Part shown: positions 1 to 9,001 of the stretch, in pieces
Position numbering within the stretch: the stretch's first letter is position 1
How the letters are laid out: each line of letters begins with the position of its first letter
NCBI RefSeq assembly: GCF_003123685.1
Contig: NZ_QCYJ01000085.1
Span: forward strand, 124,001-188,000
Direction: 5' to 3'
Source of the DNA: Nocardia aurea
GTDB lineage: Bacteria; Actinomycetota; Actinomycetes; Mycobacteriales; Mycobacteriaceae
DNA length: 64,000 nucleotides
Position numbers and translations under genes: made by a program
The notes under the pieces: model-generated
Seen by the model: only the letters and a program-made list of their open reading frames with translations
The model's database searches: none
Told to the model about the DNA's origin: nothing

Positions 1-1
1 C

Positions 2-760
<759 letters not shown>

Positions 761-870
761 TGATTCGGGTCCCCGGCACGGATCGCGCGATGACGGTCAT
801 GCCCGTGATGGGGGCATCGCGTGCAGGCGAAGGACGGCGGTGAACCCGGCGGCCCCACCGCCGACGCGAT

Positions 871-2076
871 TCACTCCGTGGCGAACGCGGCCGCGACCCG
901 CCGCACCGCGATGCGCAGATCTTCCGGAGTGTTGTTGCTGAACCCGAGGCGGAATCGGTCGGTGTATCGGACCGCGCCGTCCGGATCGAAGTAGCGACCG
1001 AGAGCGAAATCGGTGCCGAGTTCGTTGGCCCGGGTCTTGACCGTGGCCAGATCGACGGCGGGGTCGGTGGCCGTGGCCCACAGGAAGATTCCGCCCTCGG
1101 GATCATCGAACTCGACGGCACCGGGCAGACTGTCACGCAGTTCCGAGGTCAATGCCGCCGCGCGTTCCCGATACAGTTCACGCGCCGTGGACAGAATTCC
1201 GTCGAAGGTCCCCGGTGTGTGCAACAGCCGTGCCACGGCGGTTTGGGTGAGCAGCGAGGAATGCTGATCGGTATTGGACCGCAGCCGGGTGAGTGCGGGC
1301 ACCAGCCGACTCGGTGCGACGATCCAACCCAGTCGCAGCCCGGGGCCCAGCGTCTTGGAGAAGGTGTTGACCCGGACGACCGCGTCGCTGTCGACGCTCA
1401 GGTCGTCGACGGCCGTGCCCGCGAATCGCAGGTCCCGGTAGGGATTGTCGGAGACGACGACGAAGCCGTACCGCTCGGCGAGGCCGACCGCGCGGGCACG
1501 ATCGGCCGCCGACAACGTCGTCCCGGTGGGGTTCTGGAAATCCGGGATCAGGTACAGCAGTTTGAGGCGCAGGCCGTCTCGCAGCCGCTGCTCGAGCGAA
1601 TCCAGATCCAGTCCCTCGGCCGACACCGGGACGGGAACCACTCGCGCGCCGTAGTGCCCGATCAGCCGCAAGGCCAGCGGGAAGGTCGGACTCTCCACCG
1701 CGACGATATCGCCGGGATCGAGCAGCGCGCCGAACAACAGACTGAGCCCGTGCAACGCGCCGTTGGTGATCAGGACGCGGTCGGCGGCGGTGCCCTCGTG
1801 CTCGGCGACCCACGCGCGCAACGGCTCGATTCCGTGCACGACCGAATACTGAAGCGCCACCGCCGATTCGGCCGGATCCGACAGCGTCTCGGCGAAGGCG
1901 CGCCCGAGCTGCGTCACCGGCAATGCCTCGTTCGCGGGCACCCCGCCGAGCAGGCGGATCGCGTCGGCGGCGAGCCCGGTGGTCGCCGGACCGAAGCCGC
2001 CCAGCGCCGATTCACGCGCGCCGAGCGTCGAGAGCAGGTCGTTGGTCTGGAATCCCGAGTCGATCGTGGAGGTCAT
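871..2076 (-). CDS. PLP-dependent aminotransferase, class I/II (MocR/ARO8-like, no HTH domain)
   Basis: A fold-type I aminotransferase of 401 residues, similar to the catalytic half of MocR regulators and to 2-aminoadipate/kynurenine-type transaminases. The PLP-binding lysine is in NTFSKTLGPGLRLGW (Lys about 241). Other family marks are IPDFQNPTG (Asn contacting PLP), SDNPYRDLRF and the C-terminal FRLGFSNN. No DNA-binding domain precedes it, so it is an enzyme rather than a regulator. Its ATG overlaps the stop of the double-ATPase gene by 4 nt (ATGA), making it the last gene of the six-gene transporter/monooxygenase operon. This suggests it acts on the imported or oxidised compound, perhaps an amino-acid-like organosulfur molecule; that is inference. 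The substrate is unknown. Confidence 0.88.
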   Translation of the reverse strand: MTSTIDSGFQTNDLLSTLGARESALGGFGPATTGLAADAIRLLGGVPANEALPVTQLGRAFAETLSDPAESAVALQYSVVHGIEPLRAWVAEHEGTAADRVLITNGALHGLSLLFGALLDPGDIVAVESPTFPLALRLIGHYGARVVPVPVSAEGLDLDSLEQRLRDGLRLKLLYLIPDFQNPTGTTLSAADRARAVGLAERYGFVVVSDNPYRDLRFAGTAVDDLSVDSDAVVRVNTFSKTLGPGLRLGWIVAPSRLVPALTRLRSNTDQHSSLLTQTAVARLLHTPGTFDGILSTARELYRERAAALTSELRDSLPGAVEFDDPEGGIFLWATATDPAVDLATVKTRANELGTDFALGRYFDPDGAVRYTDRFRLGFSNNTPEDLRIAVRRVAAAFATE

Positions 2077-3758
2077 GGAAGTGCTCCTTCGTGGGAGGCG
2101 ATGGATGTGCCGGGTACGGCAGCCAGCAGCGCCCGGGTGTAGGGATGGGCCGGTGCGGTGTAGATCTGTTCGGTGGGACCGGATTCCACGATGCGGCCCC
2201 GTTCCATCACCACGACGTGATCGCAGAGGAAGCGCACCACCGCGAGGTCGTGTGAGATGAACACGAGGGTGAGCCCGCGCTCGCGGCGCAGGCGTTCGAG
2301 CAGGCGCAGTATTCGCGCCTGGACCGAGAGGTCGAGCGCCGAGACCGGTTCGTCGGCCACGACCAGCCGCGGATCATTGGCGAGGGCGCGGGCGATGACC
2401 ACCCGCTGCAATTGCCCACCGGACAATTCGCGGGGCAGCCGTCGCGCGAACGACGGGGGCAATTCGACTTCGCCGAGCAGTTCGCGCACCCGGTCGGGCA
2501 CGGTCGTGCCCGACAGGTCGACGCCGTTGAGTTCGAGCGGTTCCGCTATCGACCGTTCGACGGTGAGGCGGGGATCGAGCGCGCCGTAGGGGTCCTGGAA
2601 GACGTATTGCACCGCACGTCGCCACCGGCGCGCGGCCTCGCGATCGAGACGGTCGGGCGGCACGCCGTCGTATTCGATCATTCCGTCGTCGGGGCGATCC
2701 AGCCCGACGATCTGGCGGGCCAGCGTCGTTTTTCCCGAACCGGATTCCCCGACGATCCCGACAGCGGCACCCGAGGGAATGTCCAACGAGACACCGTGCA
2801 GCGCCACATGTCTCGCCTTGCGCAGCCGACCGGGCACCGCGACCGGGAACGCGCGCCGTACGTCGCACACCCGCACCAGGGGTTCCGCCGTGGTCTTCAC
2901 CGGTTCGGCGGGTGCGCGACGCAGCAGGGCGGGTGTGGCCGCCAGCAGTTCCCGGGTGTATTCGTGTTCGGGCGCGTGCAGTACCCGCCGGGTCGGCCCC
3001 GATTCGACGATCCGGCCCTGCGACATCACGTGAACCCGGTCGGTGCGGTCGCCGATCACCCCGATGTCGTGACTGACGAGCAGCACGCCGAGCCCGAGTT
3101 CGTCCTTGAGCCGATCGATCAGATCCAGAACCTGCGCCTGCACGCTGACATCGAGTGCGGTAGTGGGTTCGTCGGCGATCAGCAGCGCCGGGTCGCGGGC
3201 CAGTGCGAGGGCGATCACGACCCGCTGATTGAGCCCGCCCGACAGTTCGTGCGGGAACGCGCCGAGTGTCTTGCCCACCTCGGTGATGCCCACCCGGCCG
3301 AGCAGTTCCGCGGCGCGGGCCCGTCGCCGGGCACGCGAACCCGCCGTCCGGGGGAGCGCTTCGAGCAGTTGGGTCGCGATCGTCAGGCGCGGGTTGAGCG
3401 AGGCGGTCGGATTCTGGAAGACCACGCCGAGTCGCTCGGCGCGCACTCGCGCGCGTCTACGGTCGGTGAGCGCGGCGAGGTCGATACCCGACAGGGTGAT
3501 CCGGCCCGAATCGACGGCGGCGCCGCGGGGTAGCAGCCCCGCTAGCCCCAACGCGGTCATGGTCTTTCCCGACCCCGACTCGCCTACCAGTCCGACAGTC
3601 TCACCCGCGTGGACCGATAGCGACACCCCGTCCACGACGAGGTGGCGTTGCCCGTCCCCGCCTACCGAGACACGCAGGTCGTCGACCACCGCGATCGGAT
3701 CGCCCGGCGGTGGTCTCGTCTCGTCGCGATCGGGTGATTGCACCAGAACCGTGGTCAT
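2073..3758 (-). CDS. Dipeptide/nickel-type ABC importer, fused double ATP-binding subunit
   Basis: A single 561-residue protein with two complete ABC ATPase domains (DppD-like then DppF-like), powering the importer built from the next two upstream genes. Domain 1 (about residues 20-265) has Walker A GESGSGKT, signature LSGGLNQRV and Walker B LLIADEPTTALD. Domain 2 (about 310-550) has GESGSGKTTL, LSGGQLQRV and LVVADEPVSALD. Both end with the oligopeptide-type C-terminal extension (EHEYTRELL; AHPYTRALL). The start at 3758 is the ATG that forms ATGA with the stop of the permease gene. The open frame reaches about 310 codons further upstream, but that part only shadows the permease. It probably sits at the inner face of the membrane. 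Confidence 0.92.
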   Translation of the reverse strand: MTTVLVQSPDRDETRPPPGDPIAVVDDLRVSVGGDGQRHLVVDGVSLSVHAGETVGLVGESGSGKTMTALGLAGLLPRGAAVDSGRITLSGIDLAALTDRRRARVRAERLGVVFQNPTASLNPRLTIATQLLEALPRTAGSRARRRARAAELLGRVGITEVGKTLGAFPHELSGGLNQRVVIALALARDPALLIADEPTTALDVSVQAQVLDLIDRLKDELGLGVLLVSHDIGVIGDRTDRVHVMSQGRIVESGPTRRVLHAPEHEYTRELLAATPALLRRAPAEPVKTTAEPLVRVCDVRRAFPVAVPGRLRKARHVALHGVSLDIPSGAAVGIVGESGSGKTTLARQIVGLDRPDDGMIEYDGVPPDRLDREAARRWRRAVQYVFQDPYGALDPRLTVERSIAEPLELNGVDLSGTTVPDRVRELLGEVELPPSFARRLPRELSGGQLQRVVIARALANDPRLVVADEPVSALDLSVQARILRLLERLRRERGLTLVFISHDLAVVRFLCDHVVVMERGRIVESGPTEQIYTAPAHPYTRALLAAVPGTSIASHEGALP

Positions 3759-4657
3759 CGCAGCGACTCCTCTACCGTGATCGCGGGGGCGACCTCCTCG
3801 CCGTGTCGGGTGCCGAACGGTCGACCGATCTCGCGACGCGGTCGCCCGGCGAATCGTTCGGCGAGCGCGTCTCCGGTGAGCTGGAAACCGACGATCGCGA
3901 GAATCAGCGCCGCGCCGGGAAACAGTGCGACCCACGCGGCGTTGTCGAGCCTGGCCTGGCCGCCCGCGACCATCGACCCCCAATCCGGCGTGGGCGGTTG
4001 GACCCCGAGTCCGAGGAAGCCCAGACTCGACTCGAGCAGCAGGATCGCCGAGGCGTTGAGGGTGAATGCCACGGTGAACAGCGGAAGCACGCTCGGCACC
4101 AGATGACGAACGGCGATATCGCGGCGGTTCGCGCCGGACAGCCGTGCCGCCTCGATGAACGGTCGGTTGACCACCGACTGGGCGTGTCCTCGGATCACCC
4201 GGAAGGTCAGCACCCAGGACCCGGACACCAGGACCAGGATGAGCGGGCCCGTCGAATTGCCGACGAAGGACAGGATCACCAGCGCCAGCACGATCGACGG
4301 AATGGCGAGTTGCACATCGGCCAGTCGCCCGACGACCGCGTCGACCCACCCGCCGAACAGTGCGCCGAGCAGACCGAGCGTCAGTCCGATAGCCGCCGCG
4401 ATCACCGCGGCGACGGCGGTGACGGTGAGTCCGATACGTCCGCCGTGCAGAACGCGGCTGAACACGTCGCGCCCGAGTTCGTCGGTGCCGAACCAATGTT
4501 GGGCGCTCGGCGGTCGCAGCACCGCGCCGAGGTCCTGGTCGAGCGGACCGTGCGTGGACAGCGCGGGGGCGAGTACCGAGACGACGATCAACAGGGTCAG
4601 TGCCGCGATGCCGAGTGCGCCCGCGATCGGCAGGCCGCGTCCGCGCCGGGCGCTCAC
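3755..4657 (-). CDS. Dipeptide/nickel-type ABC transporter permease (DppC-like)
   Basis: Second membrane subunit of the importer. About 300 residues with an N-terminal helix, the HWFGTDELGRDVFSRVLHG segment typical of DppC/OppC proteins, five further helices and the EAA loop (FIEAARLSGANRRDIAVRH). The chosen GTG start at 4657 overlaps the permease-B stop (GTGA). A start at 4744 would add 29 Arg-rich residues and overlap the previous gene by about 90 bases, which is less likely. It ends in an ATGA overlap with the ATPase gene, so the proteins are probably made in coupled amounts. Confidence 0.9.
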   Translation of the reverse strand: MSARRGRGLPIAGALGIAALTLLIVVSVLAPALSTHGPLDQDLGAVLRPPSAQHWFGTDELGRDVFSRVLHGGRIGLTVTAVAAVIAAAIGLTLGLLGALFGGWVDAVVGRLADVQLAIPSIVLALVILSFVGNSTGPLILVLVSGSWVLTFRVIRGHAQSVVNRPFIEAARLSGANRRDIAVRHLVPSVLPLFTVAFTLNASAILLLESSLGFLGLGVQPPTPDWGSMVAGGQARLDNAAWVALFPGAALILAIVGFQLTGDALAERFAGRPRREIGRPFGTRHGEEVAPAITVEESLR

Positions 4658-5616
4658 AGCGCGATCCTGGGGTCGAACAGCGCGGACAGGACATCGACGA
4701 CGAGATTGATCACGACGAATCCGAGGGCGATGACCAGTACGCACGCGATGACCAGCGGATAGTCGCGATTCTGCACCGCGTTCACCGACAGTTGGCCCAC
4801 ACCGGGCCAGGAGAAGATCGATTCGGTCACCACCGCGCCGCCCAGCAGGACACCGGCTTGGATGCCGAGGACATTGAGGGTGGAGCCGAGCGAATTCCCG
4901 ATCACGTGCCGGACCGTGAGCCGGACCGTGCTGAGCCCCTTGGCCCGCGCGGTCCTGACGTGATCGGAATCGAGCACCTCCACGAGCGCGGTGCGAAAGA
5001 CGCGGGAGATGGTGGGAACGAAGAAGATTCCCAGTGTCAGCGCCGGAAGGACGAGATGGGCGAGCGAGCCCGCCCCACGCGAGGGCAGCACGTGCAGGGT
5101 CACCGAGAACAGCAACACCAGTAGCACCGCGAGGAAGAATCCGGGGATCGCGTCGAGCATGGTCGCCACCGACACCGGCAACCGCCGCAGCAACGGTGAG
5201 CGGCTGGTGGCGGCGACGTAGCCGATGAGCCCGCCCGCCACCACGCCGATCAGCAGCGCGGCGGCCCCCAGGGTGGCACTGGGCAGCAGCCGTCCCAGCG
5301 CGAGCGCGAGTGGATCACTGTCGTAGCGAAGCGAATCCGGGAAGTTGCCGCTCAGCACCGCGCCGACGAACCGGACGTACTGTTCGTAGAGCGGTCGGTC
5401 GAATCCGTACAACCGGCTGACCCGTTCGAGTTCGCCCGCCGGCGCGTCGGGCGCGATCAGCATGACCGCGGGATTCCCGCTGGCGTAGAGCGCGAAGAAC
5501 ACCACCGTGATCGCACCCCACACCGCGAGCAGGCCGGTGACCACTCGCGTGCCCAGATACCGCGGATTCAACGGGAATCGCACCACCCTGCGGGCCGGGG
5601 CCACCGCCGCGGTCAC
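4654..5616 (-). CDS. Dipeptide/nickel-type ABC transporter permease (DppB-like)
   Basis: First membrane subunit of the importer, 320 residues, beginning with GTG. DppB marks are the first helix followed by a periplasmic segment with LYGFDRPLYEQYVRF, LPSATLGAAALLIG, the EAA loop (HVRTARAKGLSTVRLTVRH) and the C-terminal FSWPGVGQLSVNAVQNRDYP and VDVLSALFDPRI. The GTG start overlaps the stop of the upstream flavin monooxygenase by 4 nt (GTGA), so import and oxidation genes are translated together. Confidence 0.9.
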   Translation of the reverse strand: MTAAVAPARRVVRFPLNPRYLGTRVVTGLLAVWGAITVVFFALYASGNPAVMLIAPDAPAGELERVSRLYGFDRPLYEQYVRFVGAVLSGNFPDSLRYDSDPLALALGRLLPSATLGAAALLIGVVAGGLIGYVAATSRSPLLRRLPVSVATMLDAIPGFFLAVLLVLLFSVTLHVLPSRGAGSLAHLVLPALTLGIFFVPTISRVFRTALVEVLDSDHVRTARAKGLSTVRLTVRHVIGNSLGSTLNVLGIQAGVLLGGAVVTESIFSWPGVGQLSVNAVQNRDYPLVIACVLVIALGFVVINLVVDVLSALFDPRIAL

Positions 5617-6962
5617 GACTGCCCGTGTCGGTAGGGGCGGCCGAGGAGGTTCCCGCGCAAGGTGGTGTCGGCGTATTCGCGGCGGAAGAGCCCGCGCCGC
5701 TGTAGTTCCGGCACCACGGCGCGGGCCACGTCGTCGAACGCGCCGGGAAAATGCGTCGGCGACAGGACGTAGCCGTCCACGGCCTCCGCTTCGAACAACG
5801 CCGCAAGCTGATCGGCGACTTCGACGCCGGTGCCGACGATCTGCGGGGTGAACTCACTGGCGCCGAATATCTTGGCGACCTCACCGAGCCCGAGGCCGGT
5901 GTCGAGCGAGTCGCCGTTGCTCTCGGCGAGCGCGGTGAGGTTGTCCAGTAGTCGGACTCCCGCGGCCTCGTCGGTGGCTCGCCGCGCGACCGCGTCGCTG
6001 AAGCGCAACTCCGGCGGCAGTCCCGTGAGATCGGTTCGCACGAACTGGCTCAGGAACGCGATAGCCGCGTCGGTGTCGACCAACGTGGTCAGGAAGCGCT
6101 GGCGTGCCCGCGCGATCTCGGTGGTCTCGCCGACGATGGGCTGCACGGCCGCGATGAGTTTCACGCTGTCGGGGTCACGTCCGGCCGCTGCCGCGAGCTT
6201 GCGCAGATCGTCGCGCTTGGCGCGCAGATCGGCCTCGTTGTTCTCGATCGCGAAGATCAGTTCCCCCCACCTCGCGCCGAATCGTCTGCCGCGCGCGGAA
6301 TCCCCGGCCTGGATGAGGACCGGTGTGCCCTGCGGTGAGGGCGGCAGCGAGAGTGGGCCGCGCACCTGCACGTACTTGCCCCGATAGTCCGGTGTGGTCA
6401 CCTTGTCGGTGTCGACGAAAAGTCCGGACCTCTTGTCGGCGACGAGCGCGTCGTGGCGCCACGATTCCCACAGCGCCACGGTCGCCTCGACCACTTCGTC
6501 GCCGCGGTCGTAGAGTTCGTCGCGCTCCAACTCCTCCACGAACGGGAAGTTCGCCTGGGTCGGGGCCCCTTTGCTCATGATGATGTTCCAGGCCACGCGC
6601 CCGCCGCTGAACTGGTCCAGGCTGCCGAGGGTGCGCGCGAGGTGATAGGGCGCGTTGTAGCTGGCCGAGAGCGTGACGCCGATTCCGAGGTGCCGGGTGA
6701 CGCCCGCGATGACCGCCGCCAGCTGCGTCGGTTCGTGCTTGATACCGTTGCTCAGCCCGTAGCGTGCGAAATTCGGGTTGTAGGCCAGGGTTTCGGGAAT
6801 GAACGCCATGTCGAACTTAGCGCGTTCCAGCGTGCGGCCCACGTCTTCGAACAGCGCGCGGTCGTTGAAATCGCGCTCGGAGTAGGGATGTCGCCAGGCC
6901 CCGACGTAATGATTGCTGGGAAAGAGGATGTACCCCGCGAGGAAGATCTGTCGATCGCTCAT
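5613..6962 (-). CDS. LLM-class flavin-dependent monooxygenase (NtaA/SnaA/DszA-type)
   Basis: Bacterial luciferase-like monooxygenase of 449 residues in the nitrilotriacetate/dibenzothiophene-sulfone (NtaA/SnaA/DszA) branch, which uses FMNH2 supplied by a separate reductase. Typical stretches are the N-terminal FLAGYILFPSNHYVGAWRHP, TLGSLDQFSGGRVAWNI, the ERDELYDRGDEVVE segment, YVQVRGPLSLPPSPQG and PVLIQAGDS. Start 6962 makes ATGA with the lipoprotein stop; the open frame extends 31 codons upstream only over that gene. Members of this branch oxidise organosulfur compounds, aminocarboxylates or similar ligands. The cysteine-rich leader upstream favours an organosulfur substrate (inference). 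No flavin reductase gene is adjacent. Confidence 0.9.
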   Translation of the reverse strand: MSDRQIFLAGYILFPSNHYVGAWRHPYSERDFNDRALFEDVGRTLERAKFDMAFIPETLAYNPNFARYGLSNGIKHEPTQLAAVIAGVTRHLGIGVTLSASYNAPYHLARTLGSLDQFSGGRVAWNIIMSKGAPTQANFPFVEELERDELYDRGDEVVEATVALWESWRHDALVADKRSGLFVDTDKVTTPDYRGKYVQVRGPLSLPPSPQGTPVLIQAGDSARGRRFGARWGELIFAIENNEADLRAKRDDLRKLAAAAGRDPDSVKLIAAVQPIVGETTEIARARQRFLTTLVDTDAAIAFLSQFVRTDLTGLPPELRFSDAVARRATDEAAGVRLLDNLTALAESNGDSLDTGLGLGEVAKIFGASEFTPQIVGTGVEVADQLAALFEAEAVDGYVLSPTHFPGAFDDVARAVVPELQRRGLFRREYADTTLRGNLLGRPYRHGQS

Positions 6963-8521
6963 GTGCGTGCGACCTCCTGTGCGTAGAGATAGCGAGTGGT
7001 GCGCGGCGACCAGGTGAGGCCGTCGGCCACCAGGGAGCTGAAGGTGCCGGGCCACAGGAACACGGTGTGCGCCTCGTCGTAGTAGCGCTGGGTCGCCTGG
7101 GCGGCGAGGGTGCGCGCGGTCTCGGCGTCGGTGGCCGATTGCAGACGGTTCACCAGATCGTCGAAGACCGGATCGGTGATATTGCTCTGCTTGTAGCGGG
7201 ATTTGCTGGTGAACGGGTCGAAGACGGTGTACGCGTTGCGATATTGACCACCCCAGCCGATGTAGACCAGATCGGCGGCCTGCTCACTGGGTTGGTTCTG
7301 GCGTGAAAGCCAGGCGGGGAACGGTGTTTCGGTGATGGTGATCTTGATTCCGACCGCGGCCGCCTGCTGTGCCACCGCCTGACCGATGGCCGCGCCCGCC
7401 GCGTAGGTGCCCGCGGGGATGTCGAGTTGCACTGTGACGCCGTCGGCGTATCCGGCCTCGGCGAGTAGTTGCCTGGCGCGCTCGGGGTTGTACTCGAAGG
7501 CCGACACCGCGGGATTCGGCTCGAAGAACGGCGGCGCGATCACCTGGCCTTGCGACGGTTTCACCGCGCCCTTCAGGAGCCCGTCGATGATCGACTTCTT
7601 GTCGACCGCGTAGTTCAGCGCGCGGCGCACTCGGACATCGGCCAGCGGTCCGCCCTTGTTCTCGTTGATGGAGATCACCTGGACCCACGAACTGTCCGAC
7701 AACGTCGCACGGTATTTCGCGTTGCTCTGGAACTGATCCAGACTCAGCGGATCGAGGTTCAACGCGATGTCGACCTCCCCGGCCTGTACCGCCGAGACGC
7801 GGGCCGCCTCGGAGGGCAGCACCTTGTACTCGACATCGCCGAACGCGGGTTTGCTACCCCAGTATTCGGGGTTGGCTGTCAGCGTCGCGCCGTTCTCGAG
7901 GTCGATCGACTTCAGCAGGTAGGGGCCGGTACCGATCGCCTCGGTATTGAGATTGCCCGTCTGCCAGAACTTCTCGGTGGTGATGTATACGTTCCACAAC
8001 CGCGAAGGTAGGTCGATCGCGGGCGACTTCAGCTGGAAGACAACGGTGTTCGCATCCGCCGCGGTCACCGAAGCGGTATAGATCTTCAGCTGCGCGCCCA
8101 ACTGGCTCTTGGTCGCTGGATCGAGCAGCTCGGTGAAGTTCCAGGCCACCTCCCGGGCGCTGAGCGGGGTGCCGTCGGAGAACCGCACTCCGTCGCGCAG
8201 GGTGAACCGCCATTCGAGCGGGCTCGGATTCGTCCAGCTCACGGCCAGTCGCGGCTGTACCTGACCGGTGGGATCGAGATAGGTGAGCGACTCGTACACC
8301 GTCCCCTTCACCGAGCCGTCACTATCCGGCGATCCGCCGTTGTGCGGGTTCAATCCGGTGAACTGGCGTGACAACGCCAGCCGCAGCGTCTGGCCCGAGC
8401 CGGGGCCGCCCGCCGGATCGCCGTCGCCGCCCAGGGCGGAACTGCACGCCCCGGCGAACAACGTCACGCCGATCGCCAGCAGGGCGATCAGGCGTCGTCC
8501 GCCGGAAGAGGAAATACTCAT
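6959..8521 (-). CDS. ABC transporter substrate-binding lipoprotein, family 5
   Basis: Extracytoplasmic receptor of the oligopeptide/nickel (SBP_bac_5) family, about 520 residues. The N-terminus has Arg residues, a hydrophobic helix and a lipobox-like FAGAC (Cys about 26), so it should be lipid-anchored on the outside of the membrane. Family marks are QPRLAVSWTNPSPLEWRFTL, RDGVRFSDGTPLSAREVAWN, GTGPYLLKS and DVRVRRALNYAVDKKSII. The ATG at 8521 has GGAG 10 nt upstream; a GTG at 8557 would add 12 residues before the signal and is less likely. First structural gene of the operon, 140 nt after the cysteine-rich leader ORF. The ligand is unknown. Confidence 0.9.
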   Translation of the reverse strand: MSISSSGGRRLIALLAIGVTLFAGACSSALGGDGDPAGGPGSGQTLRLALSRQFTGLNPHNGGSPDSDGSVKGTVYESLTYLDPTGQVQPRLAVSWTNPSPLEWRFTLRDGVRFSDGTPLSAREVAWNFTELLDPATKSQLGAQLKIYTASVTAADANTVVFQLKSPAIDLPSRLWNVYITTEKFWQTGNLNTEAIGTGPYLLKSIDLENGATLTANPEYWGSKPAFGDVEYKVLPSEAARVSAVQAGEVDIALNLDPLSLDQFQSNAKYRATLSDSSWVQVISINENKGGPLADVRVRRALNYAVDKKSIIDGLLKGAVKPSQGQVIAPPFFEPNPAVSAFEYNPERARQLLAEAGYADGVTVQLDIPAGTYAAGAAIGQAVAQQAAAVGIKITITETPFPAWLSRQNQPSEQAADLVYIGWGGQYRNAYTVFDPFTSKSRYKQSNITDPVFDDLVNRLQSATDAETARTLAAQATQRYYDEAHTVFLWPGTFSSLVADGLTWSPRTTRYLYAQEVART

Positions 8522-8661
8522 GAAAGGGGTACTCCGATACTTGTCTCGGAACGGCACGACAAAGGATTGCGGCGCGATCGTTCACCGGACGCGCAGGGGA
8601 ATCGCGCGAAAGAGCTTGTCGTTCAATGGCAGCGCGCGGCAGCGGCGCGACGGGGACGGTC

Positions 8662-8742
8662 TCAGCGGCGACAGCGACTCGGACAGAACATGGTCCGAGG
8701 AGTGACCGTCGAGAGGTCGCGGAGCACGCGATGACAACACAT
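8662..8742 (-). CDS. Cysteine-rich leader peptide (26 aa), putative cysteine-responsive attenuator
   Basis: Short ORF on the operon strand: ATG at 8742, stop TGA at 8662-8664. An excellent ribosome-binding site (AGGAGGGAG) lies about 9 nt before the ATG. The peptide starts MCCHRVLRDL and ends FCPSRCRR, with Cys at positions 2, 3, 20 and 24, all encoded by TGT. Short Cys-rich ORFs upstream of sulfur genes are known in mycobacteria and other actinobacteria to sense cysteine through ribosome stalling and to control the downstream operon. The gap to the lipoprotein start is 140 nt. That this ORF attenuates the operon is inference; the ORF, its Cys content and its strong ribosome-binding site are seen directly. 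Confidence 0.65.
   Translation of the reverse strand: MCCHRVLRDLSTVTPRTMFCPSRCRR
8678..8699 (-). promoter_or_regulatory. Hairpin within the leader ORF (candidate attenuator element)
   Basis: Inverted repeat on the operon strand, arms CTCGGAC / GTCCGAG around an 8-nt loop, lying over the last third of the Cys-rich leader ORF. A ribosome stalled at the leader's cysteine codons would affect its folding. A second, weaker pairing is possible between 8556-8562 and 8616-8622 (ACGACAA / TTGTCGT) between the leader and the lipoprotein gene. The mechanism is inferred. Confidence 0.4.
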
Positions 8743-9001
8743 ACGCCGCTCCCTCCTGCTCGACCCTGTCCGCAATCGCACCCGCGATCCCAGTGCAGTG
8801 TGCCCAACGCCGACGGGCCGAACAATAAACTTGGACTTCGGGAATCGTTCAGATTTCGTGAAGTGTCGGTCCGCTGTCGACGCGATCATGCCGGGCCGTG
8901 AACGCCGGGCCAGGCGTGGGTCCGGTGGTTGCCACTTTTCCGAACGGGCGATCGCGGGGAGGGCTTCGGCGGCGGGGAAACCCCGACGGTCGTGGTTCCG
9001 G
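8743..9001 (-). promoter_or_regulatory. Promoter region of the leader/transporter operon
   Basis: Non-coding stretch between the AICAR transformylase stop and the leader ORF. Around 8820-8865 it is locally AT-richer (reading GTTTATTGTTC on the minus strand), a plausible -10 region for the operon. No conserved gene is seen here; the short open frames lack ribosome-binding sites and family features. Precise promoter elements cannot be fixed by eye. Confidence 0.35.

Noticed and set aside
3759..4694. N-terminal extension of the double ATPase frame (about 310 extra codons)
   Set aside because: It overlaps the permease gene in another frame, is Arg/Pro-rich without family features, and the ATGA start at 3758 fits the operon pattern.
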